This document shows, in pieces, positions 28,106-36,068 of a stretch of 64,000 nt of DNA; within the stretch, counting starts at the first letter, position 1; every line of letters starts with the position of its first letter. Source of the stretch: Leptospira selangorensis (lineage in GTDB: Bacteria; Spirochaetota; Leptospiria; Leptospirales; Leptospiraceae); contig NZ_RQES01000001.1 in NCBI RefSeq assembly GCF_004769405.1, forward strand, positions 186,001-250,000, in the 5' to 3' direction. The translations under genes and the position numbers were made by a program. Under the pieces are notes generated by a model that was given only the letters and a program-made list of their open reading frames with translations, was not told the origin of the DNA and searched no databases.

Positions 28106-28735
28106 ATGATTTATATTATATTCCCGATTTTGGCCCTTGTTCATTTGGGAGTTCTATTTTTAGGTTCGGACATATTTTTAGTTCGTTTGATTTCCAAAAT
28201 TGTTCCCATTCTATATTTAATCGCGTTAAGTGTGGGAGAAGGAAGATGGAAAACCCGTGCAGGAATTTGGCTCGGGATAGGTCTCGTATTTTCACTCGGA
28301 GGAGATACTATCCTAGCTTTTCCGGACAAATATTTTGTTTTCGGTTTGGGTAGTTTCTTGATCGCCCAGGTAGCATATTCCGTTAGCTTTTCTTGGGGAA
28401 ATCCGGTACATTTCTTAAGATTAATCCCGTATGTGATTTTTGGTGCTTCTTATTTTTATTGGCTTCTTCCCGGGATCGCTCCTGCGTTAACCATTCCGGT
28501 CGCGGTTTACGTTTCCGCAATTTGTGTGATGGGTTGGAGATCCGCAGCGAGAGAAGTTTCTTCCAGAGACAGATGGCTTGGAATTTTAGGAGCGATCAGT
28601 TTTATAATTTCCGATTCAATCATCGCACTCGGACAATTCACTCCGAACAAACTTCCTTTCCACGGAGTTTGGGTGATGTCTACTTACTATTTAGCTCAAT
28701 TTTTAATCTATCTTTCTCAGGAAGAAGAGGAATAA
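28106..28735 (+). CDS. YhhN/TMEM86-family membrane protein (lysoplasmalogenase-like)
   Basis: A 209-residue protein with about eight hydrophobic helices. The family pattern is visible: K-I-V-P-I-L near residue 31, then F-S-L-G-G-D-T-I-L-A with the conserved Asp, and S-D-S-I-I-A-L near the end. Eukaryotic TMEM86 and some bacterial YhhN proteins hydrolyse lysoplasmalogens; whether this one does is unproven. GGAGC lies 6 bases before the ATG. It is divergent from the TerC gene. Confidence 0.8.
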   Translation: MIYIIFPILALVHLGVLFLGSDIFLVRLISKIVPILYLIALSVGEGRWKTRAGIWLGIGLVFSLGGDTILAFPDKYFVFGLGSFLIAQVAYSVSFSWGNPVHFLRLIPYVIFGASYFYWLLPGIAPALTIPVAVYVSAICVMGWRSAAREVSSRDRWLGILGAISFIISDSIIALGQFTPNKLPFHGVWVMSTYYLAQFLIYLSQEEEE

Positions 28736-28751
28736 AATAGAAAAAATATTA

Positions 28752-28779
28752 TTGAACCGACTTGAAAATCCCCTAGAAT
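28752..28779 (+). promoter_or_regulatory. Predicted sigma-70-type promoter for the ferritin-like gene
   Basis: TTGAAC (28752-28757), a 16-base spacer, and TAGAAT (28774-28779). The start codon at 28802 follows with GGAG at 28790, which implies a short leader. The same -10 hexamer and spacer length occur before the RRM gene. Confidence 0.4.
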
Positions 28780-28801
28780 TGTCGCGACCGGAGTATGCAG
28801 A

Positions 28802-29539
28802 ATGAGTATTAAACCTTTAAAAGAAACTACATTTTTGGAAGCTGTTGCAGCTGCGATCCAGCATGAGAAGGACTACTTCGAATTTTACATGGATACGTAC
28901 GAAAAACTTCCTCCGGGAAGAACTAGGGAATTATTCGAAAGACTCGCAGAGGAAGTGGATGAACATATCAAATTCATCACTGAAATTTATAAAGTAGCGG
29001 AAGGAGCCGAACTTCCTAACTTAAAACAATTAGCTGCTATTCATAAATTCCACCAGAGTACTCTCCAAAAGATCATGAATAAGGTGGAGCGAACTATCAC
29101 CGGTTCCGGTTCTAAAGACGCTCACGAGGCGCTGGAACTCGCAATCAGAGAAGCTGAGAATTCTGTGGCTTTCTACGAAAAGCTCACTACTAAATTCGAA
29201 GATTCGAATATTAAACTATTGTTTTCTAAACTAATGGATTATAGCCATAATTACCAATCTTTGTTAGAGGCCGAATTGAATTCATTCGACCAGACTCGTT
29301 CCGCAGGCGGAGCATACTTCTGGGACGAACAAGCGGAAGAAGTAGTCAAGGCAGTAGGAAATTCTAAACCGAGCGGCAAGAGTTCTAAAGGTTTAAAACC
29401 TTCTAAACCTGTCAAAAAAGCCGCGGCCAAAAAAGTAGTGAAGAAGGCTGCTCCTAAAAAAGCAAAGGCAGTAGCTAAGAAAAAACCTGCCGCCAAAAAA
29501 GCTTCTCCTAAGAAAAAGGCAGCCAAAAAGAAAAAGTAA
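28802..29539 (+). CDS. Ferritin-like helical protein with a histone-H1-like Lys/Ala tail
   Basis: A 245-residue two-part protein. Residues 1-165 form four predicted helices with rubrerythrin/ferritin-like spacing (for example E-A-V-A-A-A-I-Q-H-E-K-D-Y, E-E-V-D-E-H and D-Y-S-H). The metal E-x-x-H pattern is off: the first reads E-V-D-E-H and the last D-Y-S-H, so iron binding may be changed or lost. Residues 188-245 are almost only Lys, Ala, Pro, Ser, with K-K-A-A-A-K-K and A-P-K-K-A repeats like histone H1 or bacterial Hc1/AlgP tails, expected to bind DNA or RNA. A strong terminator follows. It may coat or protect nucleic acid, Dps-fashion; that is inference. Confidence 0.8.
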   Translation: MSIKPLKETTFLEAVAAAIQHEKDYFEFYMDTYEKLPPGRTRELFERLAEEVDEHIKFITEIYKVAEGAELPNLKQLAAIHKFHQSTLQKIMNKVERTITGSGSKDAHEALELAIREAENSVAFYEKLTTKFEDSNIKLLFSKLMDYSHNYQSLLEAELNSFDQTRSAGGAYFWDEQAEEVVKAVGNSKPSGKSSKGLKPSKPVKKAAAKKVVKKAAPKKAKAVAKKKPAAKKASPKKKAAKKKK

Positions 29540-29546
29540 GAACTAG

Positions 29547-29576
29547 AAAACCGGGAAACATTCGATTCCCGGTTTT
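29547..29576 (+). terminator. Strong rho-independent terminator
   Basis: AAAACCGGGAA and TTCCCGGTTTT form an 11-bp perfect stem with an 8-base loop, starting 8 bases after the ferritin-like gene stop. The second arm ends in TTTT. Confidence 0.85.
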
Positions 29577-29667
29577 GATTTCACGGTCCTAAGAGTTTAA
29601 ACCTTTTGGAAGAAGTTCTTAAAAAAGAAGTTTTCCCTCCTAAGGATAGATCCAATCTGGCCTCGAG

Positions 29668-30813
29668 ATGAAAACGAATCCTAGTCCGGATTGGACCAAA
29701 CTACAACATTTGTACCCGGTAAACCGGGAAATGATCTGGTTAAACAATTGTGGGACCACTCCTGCAAACACGGACACCTTACATGCGGTCAATGAATACT
29801 TGCAAGGTTACGCTGCCAGAGGCGGTAGTACGGAAGTACGCAAATACCCGACTGTTAAAAAAGTAATCCGCACCATTCTGGCAGAACTATTAGGTGTAGA
29901 AGCGGAAGAACTTTCTTTAATTCATCATACAAACGAAGGGATCGGATTTATATCCCTGGGTCTTAAGCTCAAAGCAGGGGATCGTATCCTTCTTCTGGAA
30001 AACGAATATCCTTCTAATATTTATCCTTGGGAGCATTGGAAAGAAAAAGGGGTCTCTATTTCTTTTGTGCCAATGGCGGAAACTCCGGACGGATTTTTGG
30101 AAAACTTAAAATCTTCTATCACTCCTGATGTAAAAGTAGTGAGTCTTTCTGCAGTGCATTGGTGCACAGGAATGCCTTTCCCATTAGAAGAGATTGGAAG
30201 TTTTCTGGCCGAAAAAGGGATTGAGTTCGTTTTGGACGGAGCCCAAGGTGTGGGACTTCTTCCTGTAAGACCTAGAGAAATGGGAATTTCTTATATGGCT
30301 TTCCCTGCTTGGAAATGGTTACTAGGACCTTTAGGACTTGGAGTTTTATACATTGCTAAAGAGAAATTGGAGGGCCTAAATTTTCCGTTCAAGGGCACAG
30401 GTTCCGTAGTAAACGACGAGGTCTATTTACCTTATAGAGAAGAGTTAAAAGGCACGGATCGTTACGAAATTTCTACAGTGAATTTTATAGATTGGGTCTA
30501 TTTCCAATCCACATTAGAAATGCTTCATAAAGTAGGTTTCCATAATTCTATGGAAAGGATTTATGAACTCGCGGACTATCTTTCTGACAAACTGAGAGAT
30601 GCAGGTTGGAAACTTGCTTCCGACCATTTCCCGGATTTTAAAACCGGGATCGTTGTCGCAGAAAAAGAAGGACTCTCCATGGAGAACGTAGTTTCCAATC
30701 TCAAAAAAAACGAGGTAATGTGCGCACTTCGTTTGGGAAGAGTCCGTTTTTCTCCTCATATCTATCTGGCCAAAGAACAATTGGACAGGGTAGTGGATCT
30801 AGTTTCGAGATAA
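29668..30813 (+). CDS. Class V PLP-dependent aminotransferase family protein
   Basis: A 381-residue fold-type I PLP enzyme resembling cysteine desulfurases and isopenicillin-N epimerase-like proteins. The cofactor sites are clear: H-H-T-N-E-G-I near residue 87, D190 and Q193 in L-D-G-A-Q-G-V-G, and the Schiff-base Lys216 in P-A-W-K-W-L-L-G-P. The Cys loop of IscS/SufS is not obvious, so persulfide formation is doubtful. The actual substrate is unknown. The next gene begins 4 bases after its stop. Confidence 0.85.
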   Translation: MKTNPSPDWTKLQHLYPVNREMIWLNNCGTTPANTDTLHAVNEYLQGYAARGGSTEVRKYPTVKKVIRTILAELLGVEAEELSLIHHTNEGIGFISLGLKLKAGDRILLLENEYPSNIYPWEHWKEKGVSISFVPMAETPDGFLENLKSSITPDVKVVSLSAVHWCTGMPFPLEEIGSFLAEKGIEFVLDGAQGVGLLPVRPREMGISYMAFPAWKWLLGPLGLGVLYIAKEKLEGLNFPFKGTGSVVNDEVYLPYREELKGTDRYEISTVNFIDWVYFQSTLEMLHKVGFHNSMERIYELADYLSDKLRDAGWKLASDHFPDFKTGIVVAEKEGLSMENVVSNLKKNEVMCALRLGRVRFSPHIYLAKEQLDRVVDLVSR

Positions 30814-30817
30814 GAAC

Positions 30818-31783
30818 TTGGCTTCTCTTTTTGAAAAGGCAGCTTTATTATTTCCACTCTGGGTCATTTGTGGTGTGACATTCAGTTGGTTTTTTCCATC
30901 CGTTCTTCACGGATTTAAGGGACCTTGGATCACTTACAGTCTAGGACTTACGATGCTTGGAATGGGGATCAGCCTAAGGGCAGAAGATTTTACCAGAGTA
31001 TTCAAGGCTCCTAAACCAATCTTAATTGGTGTGATCGGTCAATATACGATTATGCCTTTGACCGGTTGGTTTTTGGGGAACTTCTTCCAACTTCCTGCTC
31101 CTTTAGCAGTCGGCATCATAGTAGTTTCCTGTTGCCCAGGCGGGGTTGCTTCTAATGTAGTTTCCTTTTTGGCAAGAGGTGACCTGGCGCTGTCAGTTAC
31201 AATGACTGCGATTTCCACGGTTTTATCCGTAATCATGACTCCTCTTCTCACATTATTTTTAGTGGGGAATAGTGTGGGAGCAAATGCTTCCGGTTTGTTT
31301 TTTGATACGGTCCAAGTAGTGATCCTTCCGGTGATACTTGGAATTTTATTAAATCGTTATACTCCTAAATTTGCGGAGAAGGTGAAAATCGTTTCTCCTT
31401 TGATCGCAGTTATCCTTATTACTTTGATCGTTGCCTCCATTATAGGCTCCGGAAAAGAAGCGGTAATCAGTTCAGGACTTCATTTAATTTCTTCCGTGTT
31501 TTTGCTCCATATCTCCGGATATTTTTTCGGGTATTGGGCGGCATATTTTGGGACCAAATCTTTTGTAGTAGCTCGCACAGTTTCTATAGAAGTGGGGATG
31601 CAAAACAGCGGATTGGGAGCTGTTCTTTCTCGGAACAATTTTTCAGACCCTTTGGTGGCGATTCCGGCAGCAATTTCCAGTTTCGTGCATTCTTTGATCG
31701 GAAGTGTTCTCGCGGGTATTTGGAGAAGGTCCATTCCGCAGGAAGAAGGGGAAAAATCGCTAATTTCGACCGATCTTCCTTGA
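30818..31783 (+). CDS. Bile acid:sodium symporter (BASS) family transporter
   Basis: A 321-residue inner-membrane protein with about nine or ten hydrophobic helices. The family hallmarks are G-L-T-M-L-G-M-G-I near residue 45 and C-C-P-G-G-V-A-S-N-V near 104, which form the sodium/substrate crossover region, and E-V-G-M-Q-N-S-G-L near 260. Relatives carry bile acids, pantoate, pyruvate or other organic anions with sodium. The start is TTG at 30818, 4 bases after the aminotransferase stop, so the pair is likely one operon. The substrate is not readable. Confidence 0.88.
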   Translation: MASLFEKAALLFPLWVICGVTFSWFFPSVLHGFKGPWITYSLGLTMLGMGISLRAEDFTRVFKAPKPILIGVIGQYTIMPLTGWFLGNFFQLPAPLAVGIIVVSCCPGGVASNVVSFLARGDLALSVTMTAISTVLSVIMTPLLTLFLVGNSVGANASGLFFDTVQVVILPVILGILLNRYTPKFAEKVKIVSPLIAVILITLIVASIIGSGKEAVISSGLHLISSVFLLHISGYFFGYWAAYFGTKSFVVARTVSIEVGMQNSGLGAVLSRNNFSDPLVAIPAAISSFVHSLIGSVLAGIWRRSIPQEEGEKSLISTDLP

Positions 31784-31786
31784 TTT

Positions 31787-31815
31787 TTGGTCGTTCTTTT
31801 TTTTTATAGCATAAT
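31787..31815 (+). promoter_or_regulatory. Possible promoter for rpmG
   Basis: TTGGTC (31787-31792), a 17-base T-rich spacer and CATAAT (31810-31815) precede rpmG by about 95 bases. The match is moderate. The segment between it and the start holds GGCC-N8-GGCC, a possible small leader hairpin. Confidence 0.3.
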
Positions 31816-31908
31816 CAGTCCGAATAGTGTAAACTGAGCGGCCATTATTTTGGCCTAAACTCGGTAAATTCCTGTTTAGACCAATCTTAGCTAAGAGTAT
31901 CATCCGTC

Positions 31909-32061
31909 ATGAGAGAGATCATTAAGCTTTCTTGCCAAGTTTGTAAGAAAAATTCTTACTTCCAAACCAAGAACAAAAAGGCGAAATCCGAGAAATTGGT
32001 AACGAAAAAATTCTGTAAATTTTGCCGTGCCCACGTCGAACATAAGGAATCTAAGGTATAA
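31909..32061 (+). CDS. rpmG: 50S ribosomal protein L33
   Basis: A 50-residue ribosomal protein. It starts M-R-E-I-I-K-L-S-C and carries two C-x-x-C pairs (Cys9/Cys12 and Cys36/Cys39), so it is the zinc-ribbon (C+) form. The K-N-K-K-A-K-S-E-K-L block and the Lys/Arg-rich ending R-A-H-V-E-H-K-E match L33. The usual rpmG-tRNA-secE-nusG neighbourhood is absent; the next gene, 12 bases on, is a DksA relative. The T-rich upstream region may hold its promoter. Confidence 0.93.
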   Translation: MREIIKLSCQVCKKNSYFQTKNKKAKSEKLVTKKFCKFCRAHVEHKESKV

Positions 32062-32073
32062 TTCCGAATCCAG

Positions 32074-32526
32074 ATGGTGACTAAAAAAGCTGCATACGAT
32101 AAAAAGGTCCTGAGTGAAATATCGGACCTTCTTTTGGAGAGAAAAAACTCTCTATTGGAGAAGTATGCGAAGTGGGAAGATAATAGCAAACCTTCCGGCC
32201 TGAAAGAAATGGGAGATATCGCAGATATCGCATCGGAAATCAATGAAGAGATGTTGAGTTCTGTTTTAACCGAGTCAGAGATCGAGACCATCCGAGAAAT
32301 CGACGTGGCTCTCGAGAAAATCGAGGACGGTTCCTATGGCATTTGCGAAGGGACCGGCAAAAAAATTCCTTTAGCCAGACTAAAGGCAATTCCTTGGACT
32401 CGTTATACTGTAGAATACGCCGAGGCTGTTTCCAAACACAAGGCTTCCGGCAAAAAAGGTCCACTTTCGGCTACATTGACCGGGACCTATAAAATTCCGT
32501 CCGATCCAGATTCTCTGGACGATTAA
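32074..32526 (+). CDS. DksA/TraR-family regulator lacking the zinc finger
   Basis: A 150-residue RNA-polymerase secondary-channel protein. The coiled coil spans about residues 8-85 and its tip keeps the catalytic D-x-x-D-x-A (Asp48, Asp51, Ala53) needed for DksA action on polymerase with ppGpp. The C-terminal finger is recognisable by S-Y-G-I-C-E-G-T-G-K-K-I-P and R-L-K-A-I-P, but only Cys91 of the four zinc Cys remains; the others are Thr94, Thr112 and Tyr115. It resembles the zinc-independent DksA variants known from Pseudomonas, but those replacements are different. A C-terminal extension (about 120-150) is present. It lies 12 bases after rpmG. Confidence 0.85.
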   Translation: MVTKKAAYDKKVLSEISDLLLERKNSLLEKYAKWEDNSKPSGLKEMGDIADIASEINEEMLSSVLTESEIETIREIDVALEKIEDGSYGICEGTGKKIPLARLKAIPWTRYTVEYAEAVSKHKASGKKGPLSATLTGTYKIPSDPDSLDD

Positions 32527-32596
32527 TTCTCCGCGCCTCATCCGACCTATTTTTTTAGATTGAAATCTACTCGTTTTCGGCGAGCATTTCCAATTC

Positions 32597-34648
32597 GTGC
32601 CAAATCTTTTCGCCCGATTGAGGCCTCTTAAAACTCCTACCTTTCTTACACTGATCTTAACAGTGATCTTGTCCTACCTATTGCTACGCTGGACACTTGT
32701 AGTAAGAGATCCGGATGGGAATCTTGGAATTGTATGGATCCAGTTCCTGGCTGGATTACTTCCCAATCTTCATCATAGAAAGTCGGGTAGAATGTTCACT
32801 GCGGCATTCGCGTTACTTTCTCCCGGATTATTGCTCTATGGAGAAGGTGGATATTTATACTTATCCGCTTTATTTGCCGGGGCGATTTTTGGGATTTTCC
32901 TGAGACAATATATCTCCACTTTTTACGGTCATCCTGCAAATGACGACGACCCAGTATTAAGATATTTTTATATAAACCGTCCTTATAAGAATTCTCTCGA
33001 ATTCACAAAAAATCCTAGAACCGCGTTTTTGATCTTAGCGGTATTTTTGCTTTTGGATAGGCTACTTGCGTATTTTGGAACGGATCCTTTGACTTCTTGG
33101 ATCTTGCAGGATACTGAATATTCTTCCGGGATCTCTTCGAAGTATGCGTTCGCATTGAGCTTGGACAGTATAGGCTCATGGTTGTCCGCATTCTTATATT
33201 TCTTTGCAGAAGAAACAAGTTCTCATGATACAGATCCTCCTGGAAAACATTGGAGAACAGGGATCACTGCAGGTTTTACTGGAAATTTAATTTTAGGTGC
33301 GATCCAAGGACTTGCTCCTTCTACTGATTTTCCTTTTACCGCAGGGAATGCGGAAACATTCGGAGTCTCCGCATTTTTTCCGGACGCTGCTTCTTTTGGA
33401 ATAGGGATGCCGATATTATTCGGATTTTTCTTCTATCAGATCCATAGTAGAAACTGGAGAATCTCTTCCAGAGTTCTATTAAGTCTAGCGGTATTCATTG
33501 CACTTGGGCTTGCTGGAAAATACCAAAGCTCGGGTTATTGGCTTCTGATCATTTTCCAAACCGCATTAGTGATTGGACTTACTTACCAAAGAGGATTCAG
33601 AAATCCGATCTGGAAATATTCTTTTATTCCATTTGTCGTACTCGGGACAATCTCCGTTTTGGTTGGGGTATTTTTTATAGGTGGGATGGACTGGTCCTTC
33701 ACTCCTTGGCAATTGATTCGCGAAGATGCGTCTAACGCATGGACCAAGGGAAAAACATTCTCCAAAATGTTGGAAATTTTCTGGAAGGATGGTTGGATCC
33801 AGACCTTATCCGCATGGAATTGGTTTAAAGAAGCTCCAGTATTCGGACAGGGATTCGGCGGATTTGCACTTCATTGGATCGAATCTGGACCTAGAGGAGC
33901 TTATCCTCCAAACGGAACCCAGGACTTTGCATTAAGTTCTTGGGTTTTCCTTCTTTCAGAAGGTGGGATCCTGTTCTTCCTTTTGTTCTTTGTATGGATC
34001 GGTCTGGAATCGTTTACTAGAACTTCTTATTGGTTTTTGCCACTTCTATTCTTTCCAGTTACTTTCTATGAACCTTGGACAAGCGGCGCAGGTATATTAG
34101 GTTTTCTTATAATATGGTTATTAAGCGCTTCCGGACCTTCTACCCGAACCCTGCCTAAATGGTGGATGGTTCCTGCATTCAATTTGGTTTGTTTATTATT
34201 CGGTTTGGGATTAACTGCAAAAGCATTCATCCGACAATCTTCCCAATCGCAAGGGCCTGAATTCAGATACGAAGAAAGAAAGACCTACCAACTTTCCGCA
34301 AAGGCAAAATTCCAGGAGAAGGCCGGGGGAAGATATCATTCTTTCCGTTCCGGGACTTCTTGGATATTGGGTGATAAAGGGAATATCAGTATTCGAATCG
34401 CTTTGGACGAAGCTCCTAAGGCAGGAAAGCCGGTATATATCCGTTGGATCTTCTCCGACCAGAATGGCGTGGAATTACAATCCAGAAGCACTCCTTTGAA
34501 TACTACAGTGAACCAAGTAGGTTTAGGAGTTCCTGCAGGAGCCAAAACTTTAACTGCAAAGGTGATGAGGATTTCTTGGTACCAAGCGGGTCCGTCTGAG
34601 TTCTATATTGGGACCGACGATTTTGACGGTTTGAATCGGATTCGTTAA
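32597..34648 (+). CDS. O-antigen ligase/polymerase-like polytopic membrane protein
   Basis: A 683-residue inner-membrane protein with about a dozen hydrophobic helices (to about residue 555) and a C-terminal soluble beta-rich domain (about 560-683). The late periplasmic loop with Y-P-P-N-G-T-Q-D-F-A-L followed by L-L-S-E-G-G-I-L-F-F resembles the Wzy_C loop of WaaL/Wzy proteins, where a His/Asn-x-x and an E-x-G stand at these places. Overall similarity is weak. The start is GTG at 32597. It would act on lipid-linked glycan at the periplasmic face. It ends 4 bases inside the prsW gene on the other strand. Confidence 0.65.
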   Translation: MPNLFARLRPLKTPTFLTLILTVILSYLLLRWTLVVRDPDGNLGIVWIQFLAGLLPNLHHRKSGRMFTAAFALLSPGLLLYGEGGYLYLSALFAGAIFGIFLRQYISTFYGHPANDDDPVLRYFYINRPYKNSLEFTKNPRTAFLILAVFLLLDRLLAYFGTDPLTSWILQDTEYSSGISSKYAFALSLDSIGSWLSAFLYFFAEETSSHDTDPPGKHWRTGITAGFTGNLILGAIQGLAPSTDFPFTAGNAETFGVSAFFPDAASFGIGMPILFGFFFYQIHSRNWRISSRVLLSLAVFIALGLAGKYQSSGYWLLIIFQTALVIGLTYQRGFRNPIWKYSFIPFVVLGTISVLVGVFFIGGMDWSFTPWQLIREDASNAWTKGKTFSKMLEIFWKDGWIQTLSAWNWFKEAPVFGQGFGGFALHWIESGPRGAYPPNGTQDFALSSWVFLLSEGGILFFLLFFVWIGLESFTRTSYWFLPLLFFPVTFYEPWTSGAGILGFLIIWLLSASGPSTRTLPKWWMVPAFNLVCLLFGLGLTAKAFIRQSSQSQGPEFRYEERKTYQLSAKAKFQEKAGGRYHSFRSGTSWILGDKGNISIRIALDEAPKAGKPVYIRWIFSDQNGVELQSRSTPLNTTVNQVGLGVPAGAKTLTAKVMRISWYQAGPSEFYIGTDDFDGLNRIR

Positions 34649-35985
34649 GAAAACGCATCTAATGTATTTCTATACTGTTGTTTTATTCTGATAAACCATC
34701 TCCAGGCTAGAAGTCCCCATGGAATCCTTGGAAATCTATACAGCGCACCACTTTCGTGGTTTGGATCTTCCGGTCTGAAATTTTTCCAGACTGGAACAAC
34801 GGGAATCTTCTCGAAATTTTTCCCGGCTATATAAAAGGAAACTGTGGTTTCTTTATTTAGCTCCGGCTCTCGGATCACTGGAGAATAAAAACCTTTTCTG
34901 GAAAGTGAATAGGCAAGACTCGGTTCTTCATCTCCTTCCGGTCCCAAGTTTACGGAAAGGAATAAAGGAATTTTTAAAATTCTCTCTCGGAAAAAAGAAG
35001 GATTGATCATACCTCTAAGTAGAAATAAAAATCCAAGCCAAGCAGGATATTCCATGAATAACGTGATAAATTCTAAAGTGCTGATGTTCGCTAAATAGTA
35101 CGGTATCCATTCAGGAACGAATAGATAAAAGTTCAGACAGAAGATAGGAACTCCAAAAAGTAAAACTGAGATAAACGATCGAATCGTAGAAAGGTTCCGT
35201 AATAAAGGGATTTCTTTTATACTCTCTTTAGATTGGGCAGCTCTTAACCAAGAATCATATCTGGAAAATTTACGGATCATGGAATAATCATCCACATATA
35301 GATTTTCTGCCTGTAATAACTCGAACGGAAGAGTCACTTCTGCTTGGACTACGAGTAATTCTAAGGTCAAAAAAGAAAGCCCTAGAATTAAAGGGATATA
35401 AACTGTACCTAGTCCTCCTTGTATGAGTAAGAAGTTATAAAACCCGTGAAGAATTACTAAAAAGGAGAATGCAGATATCAAATCTAAACCTGAAAAATTT
35501 CCTTTTCTAGATTGTAGAAATTTTAATATAAAAAAACCTAATATACCTCCTGAAAAAGTGTGGAATGGCAAAGAAGTCCCGGATCTGAGTAGGCCTTGCC
35601 AAAAATCCAGTTTAAAAGAATAGAATACATTCTCTATACAACCGAAGGAAGCTCCTAAAGTCAGACCGAAATATAATCCATCCGCAAGATTGGAGGAATT
35701 TTTCATCTGCTTTAAGAATAGAAAGATTAGGATTGCTTTGGAAGTTTCTTCCGGAATAGCTCCTGAGAACATTGCTTTGGAGAATGAGGAATAATTCTCG
35801 AATAAATCGAATACTCCTACTTCCCAAGCAAGAGCGATCCCAGTTGCGATCATTCCATAAAAGAATGCAAATGTTGTGAATGTATTTCCTTGTCCGGAGT
35901 AATAGGTTTTACGGTAAAAGTCCCAATAAAACCAGGCAGCGAGAATCGCAGAGATCGGTTTGCCTAAATATATCCAATTTTCCAT
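34645..35985 (-). CDS. PrsW-family intramembrane metalloprotease-like protein
   Basis: A 446-residue polytopic membrane protein. The PrsW signatures are visible: P-E-E-T-S-K near residue 80 (E-E-x-x-K), C-I-E-N-V-F-Y near 117, and a His in P-F-H-T-F-S-G-G near 139. PrsW cleaves anti-sigma factors in Bacillus and belongs to the CPBP/Abi superfamily. About nine further hydrophobic segments lie in the first two thirds; the last 130 residues are mostly soluble. No anti-sigma gene adjoins. It follows the LruC-domain gene with a clear terminator between. Confidence 0.82.
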   Translation of the reverse strand: MENWIYLGKPISAILAAWFYWDFYRKTYYSGQGNTFTTFAFFYGMIATGIALAWEVGVFDLFENYSSFSKAMFSGAIPEETSKAILIFLFLKQMKNSSNLADGLYFGLTLGASFGCIENVFYSFKLDFWQGLLRSGTSLPFHTFSGGILGFFILKFLQSRKGNFSGLDLISAFSFLVILHGFYNFLLIQGGLGTVYIPLILGLSFLTLELLVVQAEVTLPFELLQAENLYVDDYSMIRKFSRYDSWLRAAQSKESIKEIPLLRNLSTIRSFISVLLFGVPIFCLNFYLFVPEWIPYYLANISTLEFITLFMEYPAWLGFLFLLRGMINPSFFRERILKIPLFLSVNLGPEGDEEPSLAYSLSRKGFYSPVIREPELNKETTVSFYIAGKNFEKIPVVPVWKNFRPEDPNHESGALYRFPRIPWGLLAWRWFIRIKQQYRNTLDAFS

Positions 35986-35995
35986 TCGCTTTAAT

Positions 35996-36033
35996 AAAAA
36001 AGGCGTCGCCCGACAATTTTAAGCGACGCCTTT
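35996..36033 (-). terminator. Strong terminator between the LruC-domain gene and prsW
   Basis: AAAGGCGTCGC and GCGACGCCTTT form an 11-bp perfect stem with a 13-base loop. Read on the minus strand it ends in a run of T (35996-36001), 35 bases past the LruC-domain gene stop. Confidence 0.85.
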
Positions 36034-36068
36034 CAATCCGCAATATTTGTTAAGCGGGTGTTTGTGTT

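Noticed and set aside
29251..29526. Minus-strand frame rich in Ala, Phe and Leu opposite the ferritin-like gene
   Set aside because: It comes from the Lys/Ala-rich tail codons read in reverse; the plus-strand gene is clear.
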